Source of the DNA: Prevotella melaninogenica
GTDB lineage: Bacteria; Bacteroidota; Bacteroidia; Bacteroidales; Bacteroidaceae
Direction of reading: 5' to 3'
Length of the DNA: 64,000 nucleotides
NCBI RefSeq assembly: GCF_013267595.1
Contig: NZ_CP054011.1
Coordinates: forward strand, 372,001 to 436,000
Shown: positions 27,672-35,224 of the stretch, in pieces
How the letters are laid out: each line of letters opens with the position of its first letter
How positions within the stretch are numbered: position 1 is the first letter of the stretch
Program-made: the position numbers and the translations under genes
The notes under the pieces: model-generated
What the model saw: only the letters and a program-made list of their open reading frames with translations
What the model was told of the DNA's origin: nothing
Database searches by the model: none

Positions 27672-28571
27672 ATGAAGATTAAGTATTTCTTAATGGCAGC
27701 TGTTGTCGCTTTGATGACAGCCTGTGGTACGGCTTCAAAGGTTCCTTTGACGGGTCGTACACATCGTATCAGTATTTCTGATGCGCAGCTTCTTAGCCTC
27801 AGTAATCAGGAATATACAAAGTTTATGGCATCAGCAAAACGTTCTACTGATGCAAAGAATACTGCTATGGTTCAGCGTGTAGGTCGCAACCTTGCCAATG
27901 CGGTGGAGACTTACTTACGTAATAATGGTTATGCTAATGAGATTAATAACTTCAAGTGGGAGTTTAATCTCGTTCAAGACAAGCAGGCTAACGCCTTTTG
28001 TATGCCTGGAGGTAAGATTGTTGTTTACGAAGGATTATTGCCTTACACACAGAATGAGGCAAGTTTGGCAATCGTTTTAGGTCATGAGATTGCGCATGCT
28101 GTAGCTAAGCACAGTGCTGAGCAGATTACAAAGCAGATGAATCAGCAGATGGGAACCAATATATTGGGTACTGTCTTGAACTCTACTGTTGGTAGTGGAG
28201 TAGGCGATATCGCTTCACAGGTAGCGGGAGGATACTTCTCTTTCCGTAACTTGAAGTACAGTCGTGATAATGAAAGTGAAGCTGACTACATGGGATTTAT
28301 CTTTGCTGCGATGGCTGGGTATGATCCTGCAAATGCCGTAACATTCTGGCAACGAATGGCTGCAGCAACGAATAGCAATCGTTCTGAGATTCTGAGCGAC
28401 CACCCTTCTGATGCTCGTCGTATTGAGAATATCAAGAAGTGGCTGCCAGAAGCAGAGAAATATTATCGTGGTCGTGGCTCTAATCGTGTCTCTTCTGCGG
28501 GATATTCACAGTCGTCTGGGACGTTACATATAGGCGGTTCTTCGTCTTCTAAACGCTCAAATAGGCGTTGA
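27672..28571 (+). CDS. M48-family metalloprotease lipoprotein
   Basis: The 299-residue lipoprotein (lipobox MTAC, Cys18) has a zinc site HEIAH at residues 138-142 with the third ligand in NESEADYMGF, the normal M48B arrangement of BepA/LoiP-type proteases. Such enzymes do quality control of outer-membrane proteins in the periplasm. The C terminus is a Ser/Arg/Gly-rich tail. It is preceded by a weak -7-like box (TACTTTCG near 27630) and followed by a strong terminator, so it is probably monocistronic. Confidence 0.92.
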   Translation: MKIKYFLMAAVVALMTACGTASKVPLTGRTHRISISDAQLLSLSNQEYTKFMASAKRSTDAKNTAMVQRVGRNLANAVETYLRNNGYANEINNFKWEFNLVQDKQANAFCMPGGKIVVYEGLLPYTQNEASLAIVLGHEIAHAVAKHSAEQITKQMNQQMGTNILGTVLNSTVGSGVGDIASQVAGGYFSFRNLKYSRDNESEADYMGFIFAAMAGYDPANAVTFWQRMAAATNSNRSEILSDHPSDARRIENIKKWLPEAEKYYRGRGSNRVSSAGYSQSSGTLHIGGSSSSKRSNRR

Positions 28572-28605
28572 TAAAGTTGATTAACTATCATTTATGATAT
28601 CTTCT

Positions 28606-28655
28606 TACGGCTATTTGCTTTTTCAAGAGCGAAAGCAAATAGCCGTAATTTTTAT
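28606..28655 (+). terminator. Rho-independent terminator after the M48 gene
   Basis: A perfect 15-bp stem (ACGGCTATTTGCTTT with its complement) and a 10-nt loop are followed by TAATTTTTAT. Confidence 0.9.
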
Positions 28656-28843
28656 ATGATTATTACTGTTTGATAAAAAACGAAATGACATTCTTTTGTA
28701 TGTGGAACTCCTCTCAAATTAACATAATCATATAAGGCTTGGAAAAATAAAACTCTTCAGACCAAATATCTGTCTTTGTTTTTTGCTTGAATAGCTTACT
28801 TTTGACGGCTGATTAACCCCATTTTTATAGTATATTATAAGCT

Positions 28844-28935
28844 GATGAGTACTCCGCACCATTGGTGCGAAGCACTAACACGACATGTGCTAAGCATTAA
28901 CACGTCATGAGCTAAGCACGAATACGTTGGTTGGA
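28844..28935. repeat. Palindrome-linked tandem repeat R2, copy 1
   Basis: Units of about 20-22 bp share a core GTGCTAAGCATTAACACG and are joined by near-palindromes (CACCATTGGTG; CACGACATGTG). Related copies lie at 32110, 51006 and 58392. The rest of 28656-29110 holds no gene or other recognisable feature. Confidence 0.75.
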
Positions 28936-29110
28936 TATACAAAGATGCGAGCATAATGGTCATCATATTGAATATCAAAAGCCACTAACGGCTAACTTAT
29001 ACGAAATGTTTATTAGGCGTTATGATTTGTATTATATTGTCATCTTGTAAAGAAATACTTTTCTGATAGTTGGTGAGTAGCTGTTAAAGTGTTATTTTTT
29101 TTGTGAAAGA

Positions 29111-29142
29111 TTTGATGGAATCATCTTTTATTATTATCTTTA
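29111..29142 (+). promoter_or_regulatory. Promoter of the nfeD-SPFH pair
   Basis: TTTG (29111-29114), a 20-nt spacer and TATCTTTA (29135-29142, one mismatch to TAnnTTTG) lie 25 nt before the ATG at 29168. Confidence 0.6.
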
Positions 29143-29167
29143 CAAACGAAATTAAACCTTTAAAGCT

Positions 29168-29617
29168 ATGATGGATTATCTGATACAAAACCTGTGGTTA
29201 ACATGGTTATTAGTAGGTCTTGTTTGTCTGATTTTAGAGATGATGAACGGAGATTTCTACATTATGTGTTTTGCAATAGGCAGTTTCTGTGCTTCACTTG
29301 CTTCTGCATTTACGGATAGCATAGTTGTTCACGTGATAGTCTTTGTCATTTTCTCGGTATTGAGTATATTCTTAGTACGACCGATTGCACTTAAATATCT
29401 TCATCAAGGTGCAGATAACAGACTTAGCAATGCTGATGCGTTGATTGGTCGTGAGGGAAAGGTAACAGATACGATTGAGGCTGGTGGATACGGCAGAGTA
29501 AAGGTAGACGGTGACTCATGGAAGGCACAGTCTGTTGATGGAATGGAAATCGATTCGGGTGCTGCTGTGCGTATTTTACGACTTGACTCTATTATCGCAA
29601 CGGTCGAACGTTGTTAA
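29168..29617 (+). CDS. NfeD-family membrane protein
   Basis: This 149-residue short-form NfeD protein has three hydrophobic segments in the first 85 residues and a C-terminal OB-fold beta domain (DALIGREGKVTDTIEAGG ... GRVKVDGDSWKAQS). NfeD proteins pair with SPFH/flotillin-like proteins in membrane microdomains, and exactly such a gene follows at 29715. ATG 29171 is an alternative start. The long-form protease domain seen in some NfeD proteins is absent. Confidence 0.9.
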   Translation: MMDYLIQNLWLTWLLVGLVCLILEMMNGDFYIMCFAIGSFCASLASAFTDSIVVHVIVFVIFSVLSIFLVRPIALKYLHQGADNRLSNADALIGREGKVTDTIEAGGYGRVKVDGDSWKAQSVDGMEIDSGAAVRILRLDSIIATVERC

Positions 29618-29714
29618 ACAGTAATCTGAAAATAATTAAATAACAAATAATAACCTTCGGTTTCTTGCCCCATTAAGATAACAAAATACTTAGGGTGAGG
29701 AATTAAAAACTTTA

Positions 29715-30668
29715 ATGCTTATGGATATAATAGCTTATGTGCTGATTGCATTTGTTGTGTTAGCACTCGTTTTTGCTAAGATGTCAATCGTGATTATCTC
29801 ACAGAGTGAGACAAAGATTATCGAACGTCTTGGTAAGTATTACGCAACCCTTCAACCGGGTATCAACATCATTATTCCTTTCATTGATCATGCAAAGGAT
29901 ATTGTGGCATTGCGTGCTGGACGTTATACCTATACAAACTCAATTGACTTGCGTGAGCAGGTGTACGACTTTGATCGCCAGAATGTGATTACAAAGGATA
30001 ATATTCAGATGCAGATAAATGCACTGCTTTATTTCCAAATCATCGATCCATTTAAGGCTGTGTATGAGATTAATAACTTGCCAAATGCTATTGAGAAGTT
30101 GACACAGACTACACTTCGTAATATCATTGGTGAGATGGAACTTGACCAAACACTGACTTCTCGTGATACGATTAATACTAAATTGCGTGCCGTTCTTGAT
30201 GATGCTACAAATAAGTGGGGTATCAAGGTTAATCGCGTTGAGCTTCAGGATATTACTCCTCCAGCAAGTGTTTCTGAAGCAATGGAGAAGCAGATGCAAG
30301 CAGAACGTAATAAGCGTGCAACAATTCTTACCAGTGAAGGACAAAAGCAGTCGGCTATCCTCCAGTCTGAAGGTGAGAAGCAGGCAGCCATTAACCGTGC
30401 TGAAGCTAACAAGCAGCAACAGATTCTCATTGCAGAAGGTGAGGCACAAGCTCGCATTCGTAAGGCTGAGGCTGAGGCTATTGCCATTCAGAAGATTACA
30501 GATGCTGTTGGTCAGAGTACGAATCCAGCAAACTATCTTATTGCACAGAAGTACATTCAGATGCTTACAGAACTCGCACAGAATAACAATCAGAAGACTG
30601 TTTATCTCCCATTTGAGGCAAGTAATCTCATGGGTTCTATCGGTGGAATTAAGGATATGTTTAAGTAA
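29715..30668 (+). CDS. SPFH/Band 7 protein (paraslipin, QmcA-like)
   Basis: The 317-residue protein has an N-terminal TM helix (about 5-25) and an SPFH domain (IISQSETKIIERLGKYYATL ... LREQVYDFDRQNVITKDN). A charged coiled coil of about 60 residues follows, with repeated EGEKQAAINRAEA-type heptads, and an FEASNLMGSIGGIKD tail. Such proteins form large rings in the inner membrane that organise proteases and membrane domains. It follows NfeD by 97 nt, the usual partner. The start could be ATG 29721. Confidence 0.93.
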   Translation: MLMDIIAYVLIAFVVLALVFAKMSIVIISQSETKIIERLGKYYATLQPGINIIIPFIDHAKDIVALRAGRYTYTNSIDLREQVYDFDRQNVITKDNIQMQINALLYFQIIDPFKAVYEINNLPNAIEKLTQTTLRNIIGEMELDQTLTSRDTINTKLRAVLDDATNKWGIKVNRVELQDITPPASVSEAMEKQMQAERNKRATILTSEGQKQSAILQSEGEKQAAINRAEANKQQQILIAEGEAQARIRKAEAEAIAIQKITDAVGQSTNPANYLIAQKYIQMLTELAQNNNQKTVYLPFEASNLMGSIGGIKDMFK

Positions 30669-30730
30669 GGCTTCTTTTAAGCATCGCTTTTGCTGCGAAT
30701 AATTAAATATAAACACTAAAATAGATGACT

Positions 30731-30770
30731 ACTCCGTAAGCTTCTCTTGCTATAAAGGAACTTACGGAGT
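30731..30770. terminator. Hairpin between the SPFH gene and the epimerase-like gene
   Basis: ACTCCGTAAG and CTTACGGAGT form a perfect 10-bp stem around a 20-nt loop. The hairpin ends 14 nt before the next ATG at 30785 and has no strong T-run. It may end or process the upstream mRNA, or mask the start of the downstream gene. Confidence 0.5.
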
Positions 30771-30784
30771 GGGTCTTTGAAGAA

Positions 30785-31909
30785 ATGAAAAAACTTTGTA
30801 TCTTTTGTGGTGCACGTCCTAACTTTATAAAGGTAGCACCAATCATCAGGGTAATCAATAGACTTTCTGAGGAGAATAGTTCTCATAAGGTTTCTTATTC
30901 ATTGGTTTATGCAGGTAGTGAGAATGATCCTACACTCGAAGATCAGCTCTTTGATAATCTCTCTATTCGCAGGCCAGATGTTTATCTTGGTGTTGAATGT
31001 GAGAACTTGAATGAACTTACAGGTCAGGTGATGTCTAAGTTTGAGAAGTATCTACAAGAGAATCCATCTGATGTGGTTATCGTTGTGGACGATCTTGCTT
31101 CTACAATGGCGGCTGCTATTGTGACAAAGAAGCAGGCAATCACCCTTGCGCATATTGCAGCTGGTACTCGTTCATTTGATATAACGATGCCTAAGGAAAT
31201 CAATCGCTTGGTAATTGACGGTCTTTCTGATATACTTTTTACAGCCGGATTTAGCAACAATAGCATTGCTAACAAGGAAGGAGCAGAGTTGTCAAAGGTT
31301 TATATGGTGGGTAATATTCTCATTGATAATATCCGCTATGACCGTGAGCGTATTGAGGGTATGAGGCTTTCGGATATTGACGAGTTGGCAGGTTTACCTT
31401 TGAAAGAGGGTAACTATCTTGTCTTTACATTGAACCGTAAGGCGTTGTTGGCTGATCAAGACAATCTTGAACGAATGTTACACGTGTTGAGTGAGACAGC
31501 AGGTGATACCCCTATCATTGCTCCTCTACGCGACTCAGCAGTGCAGGTTATCATGGCACTTAGCTTGAAGAAGAACATCAAACTCCATAACCTCCATATC
31601 GTAAAACCATTGGGTTATCTTGAATTTGCTTATCTTACAGCTCATGCTAAGGGTATCATTACTGACTCAGGTAATGTTGCAGAGGAGGCAACATTCAATG
31701 GTGTACCATGTATTACGCTTAATAGCTATACTGAACACATTGAAACTGCAAAGGTAGGTTCAAACGTTTTGGTTGGTGAAGACCCAGAACTGCTCCGTTC
31801 TTCATTGAGCGATATGGTTGCAGGAACATGGAAGAAGTGTGGTGTACCTGAGCGTTGGGATGGCCGTTCAGCTGAACGTGTTGTTCAAATCCTACTCGAA
31901 CGTCATTAA
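30785..31909 (+). CDS. UDP-N-acetylglucosamine 2-epimerase homologue with altered active site
   Basis: The 374 residues align by motif with WecB-type non-hydrolysing epimerases: CGARPNFIKVAPII at the N terminus, MPKEINRLVIDGLSDILF mid-way and ITDSGNVAEEATFNGVPCITL near the C terminus. However, the canonical HVEAG acid is HIAAG here (Glu to Ala) and the THRxEN histidine block reads TLNRKALLADQDN (His to Asn). It may be a non-catalytic homologue or act on another substrate. It follows the SPFH gene at 116 nt. The fold is confident; the function is open. Confidence 0.75.
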   Translation: MKKLCIFCGARPNFIKVAPIIRVINRLSEENSSHKVSYSLVYAGSENDPTLEDQLFDNLSIRRPDVYLGVECENLNELTGQVMSKFEKYLQENPSDVVIVVDDLASTMAAAIVTKKQAITLAHIAAGTRSFDITMPKEINRLVIDGLSDILFTAGFSNNSIANKEGAELSKVYMVGNILIDNIRYDRERIEGMRLSDIDELAGLPLKEGNYLVFTLNRKALLADQDNLERMLHVLSETAGDTPIIAPLRDSAVQVIMALSLKKNIKLHNLHIVKPLGYLEFAYLTAHAKGIITDSGNVAEEATFNGVPCITLNSYTEHIETAKVGSNVLVGEDPELLRSSLSDMVAGTWKKCGVPERWDGRSAERVVQILLERH

Positions 31910-32109
31910 TTCGCATTTATATTGAGAGTGGCTTTAACGCTCTTAATGTAGGGACAGATATTCTTGTTGTTCGCTATTATTATAGAATAGTCGGACAATA
32001 GAGGATATCTGTCCTTATTGTTTCTATAGGATAAAAGTGCAAAAGACTAAATGTTGCTTTTATGTATGCAGTATTAAGTAATTAGGTTAGTAAGAGATTG
32101 CGCGGTAAT

Positions 32110-32175
32110 TAGTGCTTAGCACTATTGGTGTTTACCACCAGCACGATATGTGCGGAGTACTAACACGTCGGCTGA
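32110..32175. repeat. Palindrome-linked tandem repeat R2, copy 2
   Basis: AGTGCTTAGCACTATTGGTG, then units with GCACGATATGTGCGGAGTAC and TAACACGTCGG, match the R2 family. The rest of 31910-32368 holds only a long-armed inverted repeat (GGACAGATAT/ATATCTGTCC around 31951-32017) and a 15-bp direct repeat GTAATCATAATTATG at 32298 and 32344. Confidence 0.7.
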
Positions 32176-32368
32176 GGGTGGGAGGGTAGGGATGTTACGG
32201 TTATCATTACAAATATAGTATGACGTTAATGTTTGTCTAATATTGTAATTGTTTGCCAGACAGATGTATTTCTTAATCCATGAATCTTTCCTTGCCAGTA
32301 ATCATAATTATGATTTGTGAATTATAAATTATGAATTAAAGAAGTAATCATAATTATGGATTTTAGAT

Positions 32369-32397
32369 TTTGAATTCTGAATTATTTAGTACCTTTG
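32369..32397 (+). promoter_or_regulatory. Promoter of the MATE gene
   Basis: TTTG (32369-32372), a 17-nt spacer and TACCTTTG (32390-32397). The box contains the TTG at 32395 that would open a longer frame, so the ATG at 32425 is the better start. Confidence 0.65.
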
Positions 32398-32424
32398 CAT
32401 GAGTCTTTTAAATGGCAAAAGTTT

Positions 32425-33789
32425 ATGCATGGACATACAGATAATTATACCTTCCTAACGCAAGCACCAGTTCATCGAGTCATTGTCACGATGGCTATAC
32501 CGACTATTATCTCAATGCTTGTGACGGGATTATATAATATTGCCGACACGTTCTTTGTTGGTAAGATTGATACACAAGCAACTGCAGCAGTGGGAATAGT
32601 GTTCTCTCTAATGTTTTTTGTGCAAGCAATGGGCTTTTTCTTTGGGCATGGTTCGGGCAATTATATCTCTCGTGAGTTGGGCGCACGTCGCCATGAGAAC
32701 GCTGTGAAAATGGCTTCAACAGGTTTTTTTAGCTCGTTCTTTTTCGGATTAGTTATCCTTATTCTTGGCGAGATATTCCTCACTCCACTTTCCTTGATGC
32801 TTGGTAGTACAGCTACCATCCTTCCTTACACAGAAGACTATATGCAAGTCATCCTACTTGGCGCACCTTTCTTGACCTCATCACTTACCTTGAACAACCA
32901 GATGCGATTGCAGGGAAACGCCAAGTTTGCTATGTTTGGAATCGTTACGGGAGCTATGTTAAACGTAATTCTTGACCCAATCCTCATCTTTACTTGCGGT
33001 TTGGGTGTTAGCGGTGCTGCGTGGGCAACAGTGATAGGACAGGCTGTGTCCTTCGTTATTCTTTTCTTAATGACGCGCAGAGGAGAGAATATAGCCATTC
33101 ATTTTCGTAATTTCTCACCCTCATTACAGCGTTATAAGGAGATATTCTATGGTGGCAGTCCTTCCATGATGAGGCAGGGATTGGCTTGTATTGCCACAAT
33201 GTCCTTAAACTTAGCAGCAGGTGTTTATGGCGATTCGGCTATTGCAGCGATGAGTATTGTTGGGCGTATTGCCATGCTTTCCTTTGCTGTTGTCATCGGA
33301 TTGGGACAAGGATTTCAGCCAGTCTGTGGCTTCTGCTATGGTGCAGGCTTATATGACAGGTTGAAGGAAGCCTATAAGTTTACTGTAACTATTGGTACGA
33401 TTTTTCTTATCGTGTTAGCTATTATTGGCTGGATGATAAGCGGAACGTTGATAGGTGTCTTCCGTGATGACCCCGAGGTGATTGCTATTGGTGTTGTAGC
33501 CTTGCGATGGCAGCTTTGTGTTTTTCCTGTTAATGCTCTTATTTTGGCAAGCAATATGCTTGCTCAGACCTGCCGTAAGCCGTGGCGTGCGAACTTTTTG
33601 GCAGCAGCCCGACAAGGTTTGTTCTTTATTCCGCTGATATTTATTCTTCCATCTTATTTTGGGCTGTTAGGTGTTGAGATGTGCCAAGCCGTCAGTGACG
33701 TACTCTCTTTCACGCTTACAGTACCTATTGTTATTTATACCTTCCGTGAGTTTACACGTGAAGCAGCAGCAAAGAAAACAACAGTATGA
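32425..33789 (+). CDS. MATE-family multidrug efflux transporter
   Basis: This 454-residue inner-membrane antiporter has about 12 hydrophobic helices and family blocks PTIISMLVTGLYNIADTFFV, GHGSGNYISRELGARR and GLGQGFQPVCGFCYGAG. It would expel cationic drugs or metabolites using Na+ or H+. Its stop codon overlaps the start of the HMA-AraC gene (ATGA), so the two are translated together. This couples an efflux pump to a putative metal-sensing regulator. Confidence 0.93.
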   Translation: MHGHTDNYTFLTQAPVHRVIVTMAIPTIISMLVTGLYNIADTFFVGKIDTQATAAVGIVFSLMFFVQAMGFFFGHGSGNYISRELGARRHENAVKMASTGFFSSFFFGLVILILGEIFLTPLSLMLGSTATILPYTEDYMQVILLGAPFLTSSLTLNNQMRLQGNAKFAMFGIVTGAMLNVILDPILIFTCGLGVSGAAWATVIGQAVSFVILFLMTRRGENIAIHFRNFSPSLQRYKEIFYGGSPSMMRQGLACIATMSLNLAAGVYGDSAIAAMSIVGRIAMLSFAVVIGLGQGFQPVCGFCYGAGLYDRLKEAYKFTVTIGTIFLIVLAIIGWMISGTLIGVFRDDPEVIAIGVVALRWQLCVFPVNALILASNMLAQTCRKPWRANFLAAARQGLFFIPLIFILPSYFGLLGVEMCQAVSDVLSFTLTVPIVIYTFREFTREAAAKKTTV

Positions 33790-34349
33790 GTACACTTTAT
33801 ATTAAGAATATGGTTTGTGATCGCTGTAAAATGGCTGTTAGCCAAACTTTGCAGCAGGTCGGACTACACCCCCAAAAAGTTGAATTAGGTGAGGTTAGTA
33901 TTGAGGAAGACCCTTCTTCTGTCCAACTTTCTACCCTTCGGACAGCCCTTAAAGAGCTTGGTTTCGAACTTCTTGACGATCGTCGTCAGCAAACCATCGA
34001 TCACATCAAGTCTGCTTTAATCAGACTTGTACATTACCATGATAATCAAAGTTCAACTAATCTTAGTGATTATCTGTCATCTGAACTTCGTCAAGACTAT
34101 AGTGCGCTTTCAAAACTCTTCTCTGAGGTCGAAGGAAAGACTATCGAAAGATATTATATTGAGTTGCGTATAGAGCGAGTGAAAGAGTTCATTCGTTATG
34201 ATGAGTTGACTTTGACGCAGATAGCGCTTCGTATGAATTACTCTTCTGTGGCTTATCTTTCCAGCCAGTTTAAGTCTGTAACTGGCATGACTCCCAGTCA
34301 GTTCAAGGGAATGAAAGATAATCTTCGAACACCTTTGGATAAACTTTAG
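33786..34349 (+). CDS. HMA domain fused to AraC-type HTH (putative copper-responsive regulator)
   Basis: The 187-residue protein starts with a heavy-metal-associated domain, MSTLYIKNMVCDRC (metal Cys11 and Cys14), of about 68 residues. A linker helix leads to an AraC-type DNA-binding region with two helix-turn-helix motifs (LSKLFSEVEGKTIERYYIELR; LTQIALRMNYSSVAYLSSQFKSVTG). Fusing a copper-chaperone-like sensor to AraC suggests that Cu(I) binding controls DNA binding. The copZ- and copA-like genes downstream are likely targets, but that is inference. It overlaps the MATE gene by 4 bp. Confidence 0.85.
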   Translation: MSTLYIKNMVCDRCKMAVSQTLQQVGLHPQKVELGEVSIEEDPSSVQLSTLRTALKELGFELLDDRRQQTIDHIKSALIRLVHYHDNQSSTNLSDYLSSELRQDYSALSKLFSEVEGKTIERYYIELRIERVKEFIRYDELTLTQIALRMNYSSVAYLSSQFKSVTGMTPSQFKGMKDNLRTPLDKL

Positions 34350-34522
34350 ACTGCTATTTACAATGTTAAGTCTACTGCTTATAGGTGGAATATAATTTTT
34401 GTTCTTACTGTCGGGATGGAAAATAGACAGATGTTAGGAGGAGAGTGAGCATATGTTTAATGATGCAAAGAAGAATGTTTTGTTGTAATATTTTACTTGT
34501 CATATTTTAATAAAGCACTAAT

Positions 34523-34721
34523 AGCGTTTCAATTGGGCCTTAATTGGCTTCTTAAAGACGCCCTTTAGGAAGCGAACTAACGCCCTTTTGCACTCGTGTT
34601 AAGCACCTTTTGAAATGCGATTTTGTAACTAATTGATTTGCTGTTGGTTATAAACTCGACTTTTATATCTATCTTTTAGCATTATTCTAAGGCTTTAGTT
34701 CGAAATTATGTAATAATTTTT
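34523..34721 (+). repeat. Dispersed ~210-bp repeat R1, copy C
   Basis: The 22-bp units are present but the second is shortened (GACGCCCTTTAGG, ACGCCCTTTT, GCACCTTTTG). The tail TTTTGTAACTAATTGAT leads to the terminal motif ATGTAATAATTTTTCAA. It lies in the 566-bp gap between the HMA-AraC and copZ-like genes; nothing else is recognised there apart from the copZ promoter. Confidence 0.85.
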
Positions 34722-34848
34722 CAACATCTGGATAATGATATTTCAGACTCTTTTCTTACCATGTTATGAATGAACCTCTTGTAGAACCGATGCGAGAAGT
34801 TATAATCTTTATCCATAATTCTATAAGACATGATAGATAATATATGTG

Positions 34849-34856
34849 TAACTTTG
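34849..34856 (+). promoter_or_regulatory. -7 box of the copZ-like gene
   Basis: TAACTTTG matches TAnnTTTG 59 nt before the ATG at 34916. The leader contains AGAAAGGAAAG close to the start codon. Confidence 0.6.
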
Positions 34857-34915
34857 CAAACGATAAGAAGAAAATAGAATAGTAATCACATAATATTAAT
34901 AGAAAGGAAAGACTT

Positions 34916-35128
34916 ATGAAAAAGAATGTTTATGCAGTAAGTGGTATGAAGTGTGTACATTGTAAGGCAAATGTTGAGAATGCCTTAAAAGCACTCAATG
35001 GTGTAGTGTCTGCTGAAGCTAATCTTGAAGATGCTAATGTCACAGTAGAATATGACGAAAGTAAGGTTAATCCTTCTGAAATCAAGGAAGCTGTAGACAA
35101 TAGCGGACGCTATGAGTTGAGTTTGTAA
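34916..35128 (+). CDS. copZ: Heavy-metal-associated (CopZ-like) copper chaperone
   Basis: This 70-residue single HMA domain has the metal-binding loop GMKCVHC near residues 10-16 and the classical beta-alpha-beta-beta-alpha-beta spacing. CopZ-type proteins carry Cu(I) in the cytoplasm to the P1B ATPase, here the next gene 96 nt downstream. The symbol is given by analogy with that context; the metal is inferred from the partner. Confidence 0.88.
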   Translation: MKKNVYAVSGMKCVHCKANVENALKALNGVVSAEANLEDANVTVEYDESKVNPSEIKEAVDNSGRYELSL

Positions 35129-35145
35129 CAGCTTATTTATACTCT

Positions 35146-35207
35146 AAAGAGCATATTTTATGCTCTTTTCATTTGTAGAATCCTTCCCCTTCGTTGGTAA
35201 GGGGAAG
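35146..35207 (+). terminator. Two tandem hairpins between copZ-like and copA genes
   Basis: AAAGAGCATA/TATGCTCTTTT (35146-35170) is a terminator-like stem with a short T-run. CTTCCCCTT/AAGGGGAAG (35183-35207) is a second stem. Together they could make copZ mRNA more abundant than copA mRNA. Confidence 0.65.
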
Positions 35208-35224
35208 ATAAAAATAGTATCATT

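Noticed and set aside
29940..30716. 258-codon frame opposite the SPFH gene
   Set aside because: It is the antisense shadow of a well-supported coding region; codon pattern and motifs are on the plus strand.
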